NCBI GenBank assembly: GCA_029560455.1
Contig: JAKQKW010000334.1
Coordinates: 1 to 22,839 of the forward strand
Length of the DNA: 22,839 nucleotides
From: Candidatus Rifleibacteriota bacterium
Lineage (GTDB): Bacteria; Riflebacteria; Ozemobacteria; Ozemobacterales; Ozemobacteraceae
Direction: 5' to 3'
Shown: positions 17,501 through 22,010 of the stretch, piece by piece
Layout: each line of letters opens with the position of its first letter
Numbering within the stretch: the first letter of the stretch is position 1
Made by a program: the position numbers and the translations under genes
Notes under the pieces: model-generated
What the model was told of the DNA's origin: nothing
Database searches by the model: none
Seen by the model: only the letters and a program-made list of their open reading frames with translations

Positions 17501-19712
17501 TGTTGGTTTTCGATCTGGCGACGCTGTCTGCCTGAATGAAAAGATCCTGAACCACAGACGAAGATTTGAGTATCATATCGCTGCCCGATGTCAGCCTGAC
17601 ATCGTTGCCGATGTCGAGCCCGGCATCATGAGTGCCGCGATTTATCACGATCGCGCCTGCCGCTCTGAATTTGGTTGCCTGATCTTTAATCGGCCCGGCA
17701 AATTTTGAGGTGAACTTGCTTAAACTGAAGATACCGGCAACGATACTTGACTGAAGGTTGGCGACTGCTTTTGAAAGTTTTGAATGACCAACCGTTCCCT
17801 TCGCGGTCGAGCGATTCTGCAGCACAAGGTTGGATGCTGAGAGGTCGATATTGCCAACGGCGTCTATCGAACTTTTTATATCGACATTTGCCGATGAATC
17901 GAAGTCGGTGAAGTTGATCGCCATTCCGGCGAAGGTGTCGTCGCCGGTTTCAACCATTGCTGTCGTTGAAACGTCGCTACGACTGAGTGCCTTGCCCTTG
18001 ACCGCTTTTTTGGCGTTAATGACCGCAGTGTTGCTGATTTTTACATCTGACCGGTTCGATATTTTGCCGATGACAATGCCCGTAGAAATGGCCGACTTGT
18101 CATTAGCGGTTTTCGCTGCTGCCGTGGCATCAAGTGAATTAACCGATACGGCATCCAGCATGATATCACCAGCACTGCTGTCACCGCTGACACCGGCATT
18201 AAGACTGCCACTTATCTCGATATTTGCGTCACTGGCCGATTCTGCGAAGACAACACCGGCGGCAACGCCGCCTGAAGTCTGTCGACTCTTGGCAAGCGCG
18301 GTGCTTGCACCGACAATGACATCAGTTTCACTTGACGCCTTAACCACAATGTTCTTTTTTGCCGCCAAAATGGCGCCCTGAGCGACTTTTACCGAGGCCT
18401 TGCTTTCGGTGACTGCAGTTTCGGCAGAAATATTTACCGGTGACACCATGCCCGCAATCATAAGCCCAAGATCGACCGGACTTTTTGAATTCTTGTAGAC
18501 GTTTGTCGCCAGTGCTCGCAATGCGATGTCGTTATCGGCATTGATCTGTGCAGTTGTGCCGATTTCAACCGCAGCGTTCACAGATGAAATTGCATCGGCT
18601 CCCGAAAACTTCCTGACGTTTCTGTTTTCACCATATTCCACTATTGTTTCGGTACCGGCGAGAGTACCGTTCACTGCGACGGCTTCGAAAGTCGCGTTTT
18701 TTTTCGCATTGACCTTCCCGCTTACCTTCACTTTTGCGTCTGCGGTAGCCTTGGTATGTGAACTTACTCCATCCACGATTGAACTCGAAGATGTTTTGCC
18801 TTTGGTATCGGCAATGGCAACCAGTTCGACGTTACCGTCTTCGTTGGTTGTCATGGCAAGCCCCGAAACACTGACTTCAAGACTTGGCTGGCCGTAAAAA
18901 TAACCGGTTGCATCCTGCTGCCAGATGTTGTCGGTGTTTACCAGCGCGGAAAAATCTGTAATCCCCGTATCGATTCTGCCGCTGCCTTCAAGAGTCACGC
19001 TGCCGGCATGGGCGCCGACGTTATCGATAGCATTGATTCTGCCGGCAATCACGATCGAACCATCGGCATTCAGTGGAACGCCGTCTTCGGCAACGATGCC
19101 GTTGTGGTTCACAAACTTTCGCGAAGTGATCTGCGCGATCTCGGTGGCGTTCGTATCTGTTTTGAGAGTGCCGTCGTCACCGCCAATAAATTTGTCCATG
19201 AATTCGGTGGTGGGTGTCATGGCATACAGGGCGCCGCAGTTAACAACCCCTGAGCTGCCGAGCACAAGGCCTTGAGAACTCAGAAAAAAGAGATTTCCGC
19301 CGATTTTGTTGTTCTTTATGGTGTTGACAGTACCGTCGATTTCGATTTTCGTTTTGACGAAATTTATCAGGTTGCTGGTGCCGTTCGGCAGGTAAAAGTT
19401 GGCGGTTTCGTTTGTGGCAAGATTGAAGTCGCTGAATGAATTGAAGGCGTTTATTCCGGAAGTCTTCTGTGAAGTGATGTGAAATCTTGCATTGTTATTA
19501 TTGTCATAATCGACGTTTACCAGTGTGCTGTTGCCGTCAAACGCCTGAATGACGCTCTGCTGCCCGAAGGTCATATTGCCAGTCGCCAGAAAACCCAGGC
19601 CGGCAATTCCGGTGGCTATTTTTTTCCAGGTTTTATTTAAGACCCCCTTATTGGTATTTTTGGGGGCAAACCTTCTCAAAATACGCCTTTTCCAGGTTTT
19701 CAGCAGACTCAT
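2580..19712 (-). CDS. Giant TpsA exoprotein, leukotoxin LktA-family filamentous adhesin
   Basis: One uninterrupted frame of 5710 residues. Residues 1-50 are a long basic signal peptide (two K/R clusters, then IATGIAGLGFLATG, cleavage near TFG|QQ). The TPS secretion domain is about 55-290, with INAFNSFSDFNL (87-98), NLINFV (114-119) and GGNLFFLSSQGLVLGSSG (138-155), a pattern I know from LktA-family adhesins rather than FhaB. Residues about 290-3200 are Gly/Ala-rich beta-helix repeats. Helix-rich islands occur near 790-910, 1178-1217, 3343-3409 and 4234-4334, and an aromatic-rich island near 3810-3990. Eight repeats of 90-97 residues lie at about 4630-5380. The last 330 residues are acidic, with no cysteine, barrel or sorting signal. 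AAGGAGA lies 6 nt before the ATG. Function is probably adhesin or toxin; activity cannot be read from sequence. Fusobacterium LktA is roughly 3200 residues, so this is far longer. Confidence 0.92.
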   Translation of the reverse strand: MSLLKTWKRRILRRFAPKNTNKGVLNKTWKKIATGIAGLGFLATGNMTFGQQSVIQAFDGNSTLVNVDYDNNNNARFHITSQKTSGINAFNSFSDFNLATNETANFYLPNGTSNLINFVKTKIEIDGTVNTIKNNKIGGNLFFLSSQGLVLGSSGVVNCGALYAMTPTTEFMDKFIGGDDGTLKTDTNATEIAQITSRKFVNHNGIVAEDGVPLNADGSIVIAGRINAIDNVGAHAGSVTLEGSGRIDTGITDFSALVNTDNIWQQDATGYFYGQPSLEVSVSGLAMTTNEDGNVELVAIADTKGKTSSSSIVDGVSSHTKATADAKVKVSGKVNAKKNATFEAVAVNGTLAGTETIVEYGENRNVRKFSGADAISSVNAAVEIGTTAQINADNDIALRALATNVYKNSKSPVDLGLMIAGMVSPVNISAETAVTESKASVKVAQGAILAAKKNIVVKASSETDVIVGASTALAKSRQTSGGVAAGVVFAESASDANIEISGSLNAGVSGDSSAGDIMLDAVSVNSLDATAAAKTANDKSAISTGIVIGKISNRSDVKISNTAVINAKKAVKGKALSRSDVSTTAMVETGDDTFAGMAINFTDFDSSANVDIKSSIDAVGNIDLSASNLVLQNRSTAKGTVGHSKLSKAVANLQSSIVAGIFSLSKFTSKFAGPIKDQATKFRAAGAIVINRGTHDAGLDIGNDVRLTSGSDMILKSSSVVQDLFIQADSVARSKTNTADGTKASVSAGIVYSDISQNSTLQIADASYDAINGNKTVLTAKTVDIGSEAKIEYNRVNRMIAAIEDAIATLKVAVSDSTQLAMINSVETAYQTIKNKFSGLGAEDLSKADNISFFIDALTSLTTMSNALSNLISGENLVVAVAAKTVTSAIDFSSYNNFLNTAVSSAVKGANEENTTDIGFAGAVGLTDFNVNSDVLIGRNVTVKSVNPAASVSDAVKVSAKTDTDMISGAGYLIPSSGSKAMGGTYFSQDFNTSAKVMIPEGVNLNGGGKDVAISATNDVKAIAGGFSAAMAGAGIQGMFTHLTGTNDASIYLDDEADISSVRNLKFNALNNTRIINFAGSVMISSSVGVAAGFAINDFVKDSIVLIGDIDSKYQDYLDRKTGTDQNTTTDSTRNRTGAKIAATGQVDAQAKSKGGFIVAGVAGGITKNDDSGDPGITSKITGKATEAESKLTDTINSVAGKFSNITSELSTKTKTSSSGSHTNPSISLSVAGSGGLNFIETNTRVDISGMIIDLGGTAGANLNAVAVNNTDVMAFAGTAGVMFQTAKKDTSGKSVGIAGAVGLNMLKNKTEAIIKNSNIASADELNVFAVNGGMNIAAGLGLQVSKNSGNAAGAFTMGGSVSLNQIDNTVNAELNGTNVTGASTLKTDINVSAYESDMQITGGVQVTAGQQRGAFGAAVNVSNINNNVAAKISGGTFNQVNNVSIAALQAIAQINGAITAGVVFGTSNTTSIMGAMIYNDTDNNLTSKIEGASINAAGKVAVNAQDYFTGENITGFSQMLNRADSGVSSFISADGGDYYDIDASNEADGSLATPLKDQIKKGSLIVSGAMAISVADTAVGAAVSINDVDNNFTARIDNSTISTDAGTVETNARTDTFMISAAGGVAASTKSGAGGGSVVWNDIDSEVNSGTVNSVITAGNCLSRAANDSRLIGIAGQVTAGKGAAAGLAFTYNKLTSKSNAFSLGAKVNGPGYSVAGSQFLVNAANNGEILNLALTVPVSNVAGIGGAVAINRIDSDAIAIVDSVYTDATGIVKTVSDSHVSGFENVSAAAEEKSSIKAISGSFAFGGQAAVGGAVAYNEITGKTGAHMNNIAVDAKNVLIKGVNDADIWTMASGCGGSGEVAVQGAATTGEISRTVAAGMDNVSASKTDSFVDILAESTGEINSNATVAAVGVGVAGVGAGVVVNRLSDTISSSVSGTTLNVKDLEVRAKGSQTIRAFGVAGAGGAYAGVSGSVAVNIINNAVNALIKGNTSVTAEDNIGVVAQSDETLLNYAGIVSGGLVGVGAGLSVNDIQGDTNACIENSTVKAMGKNAGISLKNEISDTAMNDAFIDDTTVNAQYTLEKSRISSTKTGLVVDSSATHTLKSFVANAAAGGGGIAGTVNVSRISGTTGARISNTRINNGATGDVSVNAGDYSNLSGFVGSAGLGGTGVGIAADTGMVNRTTSAKLDGIVSDATSSSTARNVSVKADAKLGISAVDAGLAVGAGGNAIAGTLATNIMQSNTEAIVNNANITLKSLVVNATHKAKTSIAAGAVSASLYGSLGGSLGVNSVKDLVKAEITGSNIIMQSNGSGKFEVQALNDTTLNTVGAAVGGSLVVTGSGNLAVNLIESDVLAHVKNTTMTNRATDVTVKADDKLNIDANLGTVAVGAVGAGASIAVNTLDGKSRAVIDSSILYARDNMNITADTTRNLTQLVGTAAGGAGAFTGNVVYISAGKLLTTGSEDGATNVRNTVTAAENNSFGNINATNDTLTDAEKNSLNAKPGKYSSSTAAKSETSVKVVKNGSNFPKLDCKPAVGTGVVNVKARETTNIDVIGGGAAVGALSAGGSASFIDLHRNVAADVRSAYLYSGNSGQIEALSTGNTNLRMYQGTVGIVGAGTAAYGRVGISGVVNANLSSGVQRCDGDLAVNAIDNASANAESYGLTVGGKYAAGVLATQIDNNSSVNVKLTNNNHSSRNFTAKAEKSNNLTAKTIGGAVGIFAAGNGIVSTVNDSGGATLTASGGTYRAGKGKIGLSAVSEPVIVSEAKSAAISGLVSAGVSVAEATISGVTETRVINTPAFESPEITFNATNQGTSNLLAEGLSGGFAATFGYNESNAQNNSTVNVLIGDATYSNPDTLLSLQGLNKVKQKVETRGLTVSGLVASGNNKAKAESNSSTNVSLDGSDVEKAIRKIDVQAQNTSNHEIKADGKGGGLISVDGLAAYAINNITGTVNAAINGKWKIRETLNLLAWQQNVVKIVADSLQAALIGYSGTKAENTITATTKSSFADNTAVTAGDDITFTAINNTVCNQDGANSASGGGYGGIVVNGAWGIANITSTTEAQVGKSVKLLSDGGEIAGKALTRANINNKALTQGAGVVANPLAFSQNTINIKDRVLIDNSSLVKTNKPGQNVKLAASDDLVAVLTADADMQGGFGGVSKAKTTSDITRNNTVDIYGDISSANDVNIYTDASADGETAKYDLTATADSYNKSTVAVAKAELKSDTTQNNTINIYSNADIEALRHINLNSDTGNIVMLEAASEYTWHSGSSTGGYSSTASGERINSLSGENKVTIGGNLLAGKENKVELTIGGTIDIFGEISNSVTTPEITSTKAEYAAGVTTGVMDYANELFERYLKVCELILEYTGTPAADGYSADKNRLLDEMKKYGLYDPNTGQLVGGLLVQYIALPDMLCTGGDVIINSGSVAGNGKITANGAPQIIVNNNSNLYMKAGDITIVEGGGRLIYNSASLGSNAKSRLSSLSTITLNDAPALISLKENWSGTLNAIIDGETTSVTPITNLELNGNISNAYGKVQISNSAGDIVMQGRTADTGATINALEVELLAPKGAITQGFSEGIVNIGGNPEDIYKNLTNSYADTIATNQNTTTNQTVTRFPHTPGVIDPDKQTGTWITGGAIYLNASDINVNGLIQSGYSDYKVNLNSGTAINSLIDVYNSSYQGQEITPEMLTAYKLNTAGVKKDASGNWYYEIQAYYNPQTRSVMLEDISPQGGKIYLTGRISSTGNGKIRAFDGSADINLNIDLGAVNQKLPVTLGRVNLGDEAGLVSITDTAKKIKTEFTRNATTVTEYDRYEIKKRTGGSSFKGYSAGWERINLPDIITVKGPEATYQPTPGFYYNWTTGQTISGTNMWKKEVKFKVWGAYTKTKSQLQLEEQKTENLLPDSGTVNRPRLPGTFIGKVGGSTEPYFIKYTKNVDSYSEFYQEWKTFDNAIHSKGTEHYKWGNTQDSSVTYQHALRADHPISIGFIGSTTGGSMQLKSGGNVNLSENVVGKAGSALTITSTKGTIQQTGGKLVSDNFNFNATNGIGSNGAINCQVVSDTGYLNAVSTAGDISIAATRSSGKYGDIKIKKVTAENGNVRLDVYGSIYNNSATSADSLITGRRIDLVSQNGQIGKANGGWLFIQAGQTPVGSSDTMSASVNATARTNICLNQVSGDMRLGRIESRSGSVDLKVTSGSFDNALPVNTESGKRSTDALIDKWLNLGLIKGDGTNTGETVRLRAVDNYKNSVKAEFDSYMAQKSWYEANPETAETTVYTSLHTKYGSYTTADQYLNAKASDSNSDYYKLLNGTYGWTQNQLLYALQNSIMNRTSGSTDSYNRDANITGRNITLLASNGGIGKDAAAETVSLANLGSNLDTLKKLAATEADDIIWDEANAKAHINRTTAIGIKMTSNAHYLSATARDNIYLAAATDDPIYVKTINSGDNNIRLLGKNGIFNYNADANAINLTGKDLIIEGGALGTTSAIGAAEKAIVTELSGKLTARAEGLVNIYQRSTNPLLISALYSGGDVRLRATKDLKSVNTGIAFDDAGYLNGAGKLTLISDHGNIGEDGKGIRLLSDTMDSVDATAGGSIFLKAVTNSANKPTMNIGTVTTASTGVFKVDNNAAVINFGGTVNAGTVDITASSIAQNENTSMITAGNFKGTTTAGLVLDSVNNKITRLDIANVTGNILLKNAGTLKLGDIAFSVANSANTLTVSNTDKVIFAGTVDVENIDLNATSAMQEAASVIDTSMLNMVTSDGINLGSTNNMVRKAAISNTRSGNITIATKAGVNLQKISNLATSGTAQFAINSAGTVRLQGDITAKDVKIEGSSINQDEDTGKIVANALMANSTGGLSLASLDNEIGAVSLYGSGNITFNNKGPLNIGLLQNASSRVNHEVQVTNIGSLNLKGTVSGKNVKLTATSITQNKTAKILTENLTVITNEGLTINSNLNEIAKATLTNKNSGNIAICSKTSLELAGVAGASAKSDNSLTVDGGSEVIFGGNVSAANISVTAGSITQNETAGSIITTSLDATANSGISLDSTNNQIRKARLINKLSGNILLKNKSVLELTLMENIGRSASIINAGNLVVGGNIFAKGLSLDCTSLIQNVSTGKIKVGELTVNSINGMSLAAASNEIDRARLVNMTKGNIELRTSSHLDLAAENRSTSAADKLIVNCSGALNAIDALTARNIDLTALTFTAPDRIISDNLMVFTTNGTFLSSLANQIKNATLQNSANGDVILKNSGNLNLLSLDNNSTGKTTIIAENGNIDFSGAVKSKNLEATGVAISQNEETSTITTDNLKVTARNGLSLDSRKNAITAIDFANNDGSTVIKNEKSLNMKGRAGNGSLTIGNKGSITASGNISGNNVSIDLLGDLNSNYSLTATNNLVVNATGKINLQRAQGKNVTLTSGIKRSKLLLNAFDMAGINLRLQIDDEQTDEDAGSNVNQIGEAGGINVHDLLAEEEAHGLTEGGDIMLANIGGKRVTLVINHDQGRVNVGQARLGESMNVTAGGFKGGQFEHTGADDSLKLVFNGVNGKYMNDVTIDKVASRQGVQVSNLDSLTARINADTDIFQLSSVDLLGVGVFSNNQTSVIVPGSENASLEIIIKGESTSITRQAKHLNEPSLADRIASIVDSNTNGLQSSAGATEPSDHSAQKNEIEYSDFIYSGAIPSAITAHGGRVYLTSVDTENDSVVTAETEDENSEMEPNN
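3560..5830 (-). repeat. Tandem array of eight ~90-97-residue repeats near the TpsA C-terminus
   Basis: The signature S-I-x-Q-N-E-x-[TA]-x-x-I-x-[TA]-x-x-L recurs at about 5785, 5490, 5215, 4940, 4655, 4385, 4110 and 3838, a spacing of 270-295 bp. Examples are SSIAQNENTSMIT, SSINQDEDTGKIV, GSITQNETAGSIIT and VAISQNEETSTIT. Each is followed by [GS]-[LI]-x-L-x-[SN]-x-x-N-x-I (SGISLDSTNNQI), then GNIxLxN. The copy at 4110 (LTFTAPDRIISDNL) has lost the QNE core and the one at 5490 reads AMQEAAS. The units are diverged at DNA level, so the array is old. Predicted beta-solenoid. Confidence 0.8.
12480..15830 (-). repeat. About 19 consecutive Gly/Ala-rich ~60-residue beta-helix repeats in TpsA
   Basis: A repeated unit fits G-x-[SA]-[VL]-x-x-N-x-[IL]-x-[ND]-x-[VT]-x-A-x-[IV]-x-[NG]-[ST]. 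Examples are GAVGLNMLKNKTEAIIKNSN, GGSVSLNQIDNTVNAELNGT, SGSVAVNIINNAVNALIKGN, SGNLAVNLIESDVLAHVKNT and GASIAVNTLDGKSRAVIDSS. I counted 19 in a row between the two ends, a mean spacing near 180 bp. Each is preceded by a Gly/Ala/Val-rich stretch such as VGVAGVGAGVVVN. Similar but less regular units continue on both sides (about 10000-18800). Confidence 0.75.
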
Positions 19713-19873
19713 TTTGTTTCTCCTTGAGATTCAAACTCTTTATTTCATTGCCACAGGAGCATGTTTATCCGTTTATGTTTCTGACCGGCACCGGATTTCC
19801 GGGCGATGTACACCGACGGAGCCAGAGTTTTGACACCCGTGAGTAAGTTTAAGTTGTTGGCGAAAATAAAAAT
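19713..19873 (-). promoter_or_regulatory. Leader / promoter region of the tps cassette
   Basis: This 161-bp stretch has no gene and must hold the cassette promoter, as a terminator lies just upstream. It contains a short hairpin, CCGGA-TT-TCCGG (19791-19802), and a near-palindrome CGATGTACACCG (19804-19815, 10 of 12 bases symmetric). I could not place a convincing -35/-10 pair: GTGTCA and TGTACA on the - strand, 18 bp apart, are the best pair but weak. No known riboswitch consensus was recognised, including the cyclic di-GMP class I core. Confidence 0.4.
19719..19725 (-). promoter_or_regulatory. Ribosome binding site of tpsA
   Basis: The complement reads AAGGAGA, 6 nt before the ATG at 19712-19710. 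It is a near-consensus Shine-Dalgarno and fixes the start that keeps the full basic signal peptide. Confidence 0.8.
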
Positions 19874-19875
19874 AA

Positions 19876-19900
19876 GAGGGATTCCCCCCTCATTTTTTTG
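19876..19900 (-). terminator. Rho-independent terminator after the response regulator gene
   Basis: GAGGG (19876-19880) pairs with CCCTC (19887-19891) around a 6-nt loop. Read on the - strand, the hairpin is followed by CTTATTTTTATTTT, as expected for a terminator of the rluB-kinase-regulator operon. On the + strand it is followed by seven T residues, so it could work both ways. It separates the two-component operon from the tps cassette. Confidence 0.6.
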
Positions 19901-20037
19901 TGGCCCCGCGTTTTCTGCCGCCAGCTATGTCATCGCGAAACAACCACCTTGAAAAAACGGCTGGGGGTCGCAATGATTCAAATTTGTGCCGACGTGGAGA
20001 TGGGAGGGTCATATCTTCGTCAGACAAAGAAATCTGT
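19901..20037. other. Non-coding 3' flank of the response regulator operon
   Basis: This 137-bp stretch lies between the response regulator stop and the terminator. On the - strand it has a C-rich stretch followed by six T residues near 19950-19970, but no matching stem was found. I see no gene that can be supported here; the open frames that cross it have no homology I recognise and no ribosome binding site. Confidence 0.4.
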
Positions 20038-20670
20038 TTATTTACCCTGTCCGTCGTTGAAGATATCTTTTTTGAAGGCAAGAATCGCCTTTTGTCGAAG
20101 CTTTTTGATACCACTGACGTTCAATTTGTTCATTATTCGGACACAGTATGATTCGAGAGTTCGCACGCTGATGTCAAGTTCCTGGGCGATACAGGTATTC
20201 GACAAGCCGCGCCCGAGCAGCTGAAAAATCTGTTTCTGCTGGTCGCTGAGATCCTCAGTCGGGTCTGTGTCTGATAAAATTTCGCTTACTCGCGGGCTAT
20301 GATAAATTTTTCCGGCAAAAATGCATTCTATGGCCTCAAGAAGAATGGTAGGGGTCTCTCTTTTGGTGACATAGCCCATGGCACCGGCATCAAATGCCTG
20401 GCGGACAACATTCGATGTTTCGTGCATCGAATAAACCAGCACGCGGTATTTCATTTTGTGCAGTCTGACAATCAACTCCAGGGCGCTGTGTTCTCCGAGA
20501 GACAGGTCGACGATAAATAGACCGCAACTTTTAAAGGCACGGTGTGACAAAGCGCTCGGCGCATCTTTCGCCTGCCCGGCGACTGTGAAACCGGCAGTTA
20601 TAAGAAGCTGGGTCAGACCATCACAAACCAACGGGTGATCATCGACGATCAGAATGGTTTTATTCATCAT
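20038..20670 (-). CDS. NarL/FixJ-type response regulator (receiver + LuxR HTH)
   Basis: A 210-residue DNA-binding response regulator. The receiver domain (about 4-120) has the acidic pair D10-D11 in LIVDDHP, the phosphoacceptor D55 in FIVDLSLG, S81 in VLVYSMHE and K103 in GYVTKRE. The LuxR-type helix-turn-helix spans about 141-200, with LSDQQKQIFQLLGRGLSN, CIAQELDISVRTLESYCVRI and MNKLNV. All key residues are present. The start is a tandem ATGATG inside the end of the kinase gene; the second ATG (20667) is better spaced from AAGGA, so the protein may begin MNK. The 11-nt overlap with the kinase gene suggests coupled translation, and the kinase is its probable partner. Targets are unknown. The tps cassette, next downstream on the same strand behind a terminator, is a candidate by position only. 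Confidence 0.95.
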   Translation of the reverse strand: MMNKTILIVDDHPLVCDGLTQLLITAGFTVAGQAKDAPSALSHRAFKSCGLFIVDLSLGEHSALELIVRLHKMKYRVLVYSMHETSNVVRQAFDAGAMGYVTKRETPTILLEAIECIFAGKIYHSPRVSEILSDTDPTEDLSDQQKQIFQLLGRGLSNTCIAQELDISVRTLESYCVRIMNKLNVSGIKKLRQKAILAFKKDIFNDGQGK

Positions 20671-22009
20671 TTTCCTTCACTGCGGGCAAGCGGCATATTA
20701 CGCTGGTTCCACCCATTTCAGCGACTTTTATCTCAAGATTGCCACCAATAAGATGGGCGCGATATTGCATGATATTCAAACCCATTCCCTTTGAAAAAAC
20801 CTTCTCTGATGGCATGCCATGGCCGTTATCCGAGATTTCAAGAACGATTTCGTTTTCGCTGCCGGCAAGTCTGACAATAATGCGCGAACAGGCTGAATGC
20901 TTTACGGCATTCGCAATTGCTTCGCCGGCAATGCGGTACAAATGCAGGCCTGCCTCTGATGTTGGAATTTTTATGCCCTGATCTGCCTGAATTCTGCAAT
21001 CTATTTCACTTTTTTGCCGGATTTCCCGGCAGAGCAGTTGAAGTGCCGGAATAAGGGAATCCTGCTCAATCCGAACCGGACACAAGCCCCTGGCGACTTC
21101 ATAGGCCAGGGCTATGGCCCGCTCTGTTCCCTCGCGAATTTTTTTTATTGATGCAAGATCTGCAGAGTCAGATTTCTTCATCCGGTATTCAAGAATACTG
21201 CAATTAAGCAGCGTCGCTGTCAGGTGCTGACACAGGCCATCATGTAGCTCAGCGCCCAATTTTTGCCGCTCTTTTTCACCGATTTTATTGATTTCGTATT
21301 CAAGCCGGCGGTTTCGTGCCACCTCTGCATCGATTTTGTCACGGGCCGAACTTACTGCAACAACAGTTCTATTTTGAAGCGCCAGAAAATGCCCCATAAG
21401 GTACAGTTGCGGAACTATGCCGCCAATCCAGACAAAAAACTGAAAAAGCCAGTATCCGGCCGTAATGTTGTCGGTATGCACTGCCGCGGGTATGGCGGTA
21501 TCGGCGGCCATCATGCAGGTGATTGAGCCGATGATAAAAACACACAGCAGCAACATATTTCCGGCAGCTCTTGTTCCTCCGAGAATGAGTGCGGTTACCG
21601 GCAGAAAAGCGAGTGTCAGACGCCCGCCACCAACCAGCTGGGTGGTGATCAGCTGAATGGCCCCGACGATTGCTTTGGCTCCGAGAATCAGATGAACCCT
21701 TGAGATAAAAGCAATACTTCTGACCAGTGAAAAGGCAATACATGGAAAATAGGCCATCAGAACGAGATTGGCAGCCCACTGCGGGATTATTTTAAACTCG
21801 CCTTTTACCGCTGCCAGAGCTAGTGGCAGATTGGCGATCAAAGAGGCAAACACGACGATGAGCAGGGCCCTTTCGCGCCATGTATGCATTACTTCCGATG
21901 GATTTTCTGCCAGAGCTGCTTCGTTGAATTCCGGAAAAAGATTGAAGATCACCAGAGCCCTGTCCAGAAAATTTGGTCTTGGCGAATAATCTGGTAATTT
22001 TTCGTTCAT
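20660..22009 (-). CDS. Membrane sensor histidine kinase, NarL-partner type (HisKA_3 / HPK7)
   Basis: A 449-residue kinase. An N-terminal cytoplasmic segment of about 45 residues is followed by about six membrane helices between residues 47 and 211, with very short loops, so no large periplasmic sensor. A linker helix (about 220-245) leads to HisKA_3, with the phosphoacceptor H256 in EKERQKLGAELHDGLCQHL. The HATPase_c domain has the N-box EAIANAVKHS (N367), G1 box DNGHGM (394-399) and G2 box GMGLNI (408-413). All catalytic elements are intact. The signal is unknown; a compact membrane sensor could detect a membrane or small hydrophobic cue. The ATG follows the rluB stop by one base (TAG-C-ATG) and no strong ribosome binding site is seen, so translation probably depends on rluB. 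Its partner overlaps its 3' end. Confidence 0.93.
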   Translation of the reverse strand: MNEKLPDYSPRPNFLDRALVIFNLFPEFNEAALAENPSEVMHTWRERALLIVVFASLIANLPLALAAVKGEFKIIPQWAANLVLMAYFPCIAFSLVRSIAFISRVHLILGAKAIVGAIQLITTQLVGGGRLTLAFLPVTALILGGTRAAGNMLLLCVFIIGSITCMMAADTAIPAAVHTDNITAGYWLFQFFVWIGGIVPQLYLMGHFLALQNRTVVAVSSARDKIDAEVARNRRLEYEINKIGEKERQKLGAELHDGLCQHLTATLLNCSILEYRMKKSDSADLASIKKIREGTERAIALAYEVARGLCPVRIEQDSLIPALQLLCREIRQKSEIDCRIQADQGIKIPTSEAGLHLYRIAGEAIANAVKHSACSRIIVRLAGSENEIVLEISDNGHGMPSEKVFSKGMGLNIMQYRAHLIGGNLEIKVAEMGGTSVICRLPAVKENDE

Positions 22010-22010
22010 G

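Noticed and set aside
19713..19873. Cyclic di-GMP class I or cobalamin riboswitch upstream of tpsA
   Set aside because: Short phrases such as GGAAATCCGGTG looked suggestive, but the conserved core sequences of both classes are missing.
19890..20114. 74-residue basic - strand frame overlapping the response regulator 3' end
   Set aside because: It overlaps the regulator in another frame, ends in the terminator, has no ribosome binding site and shows no recognisable family.
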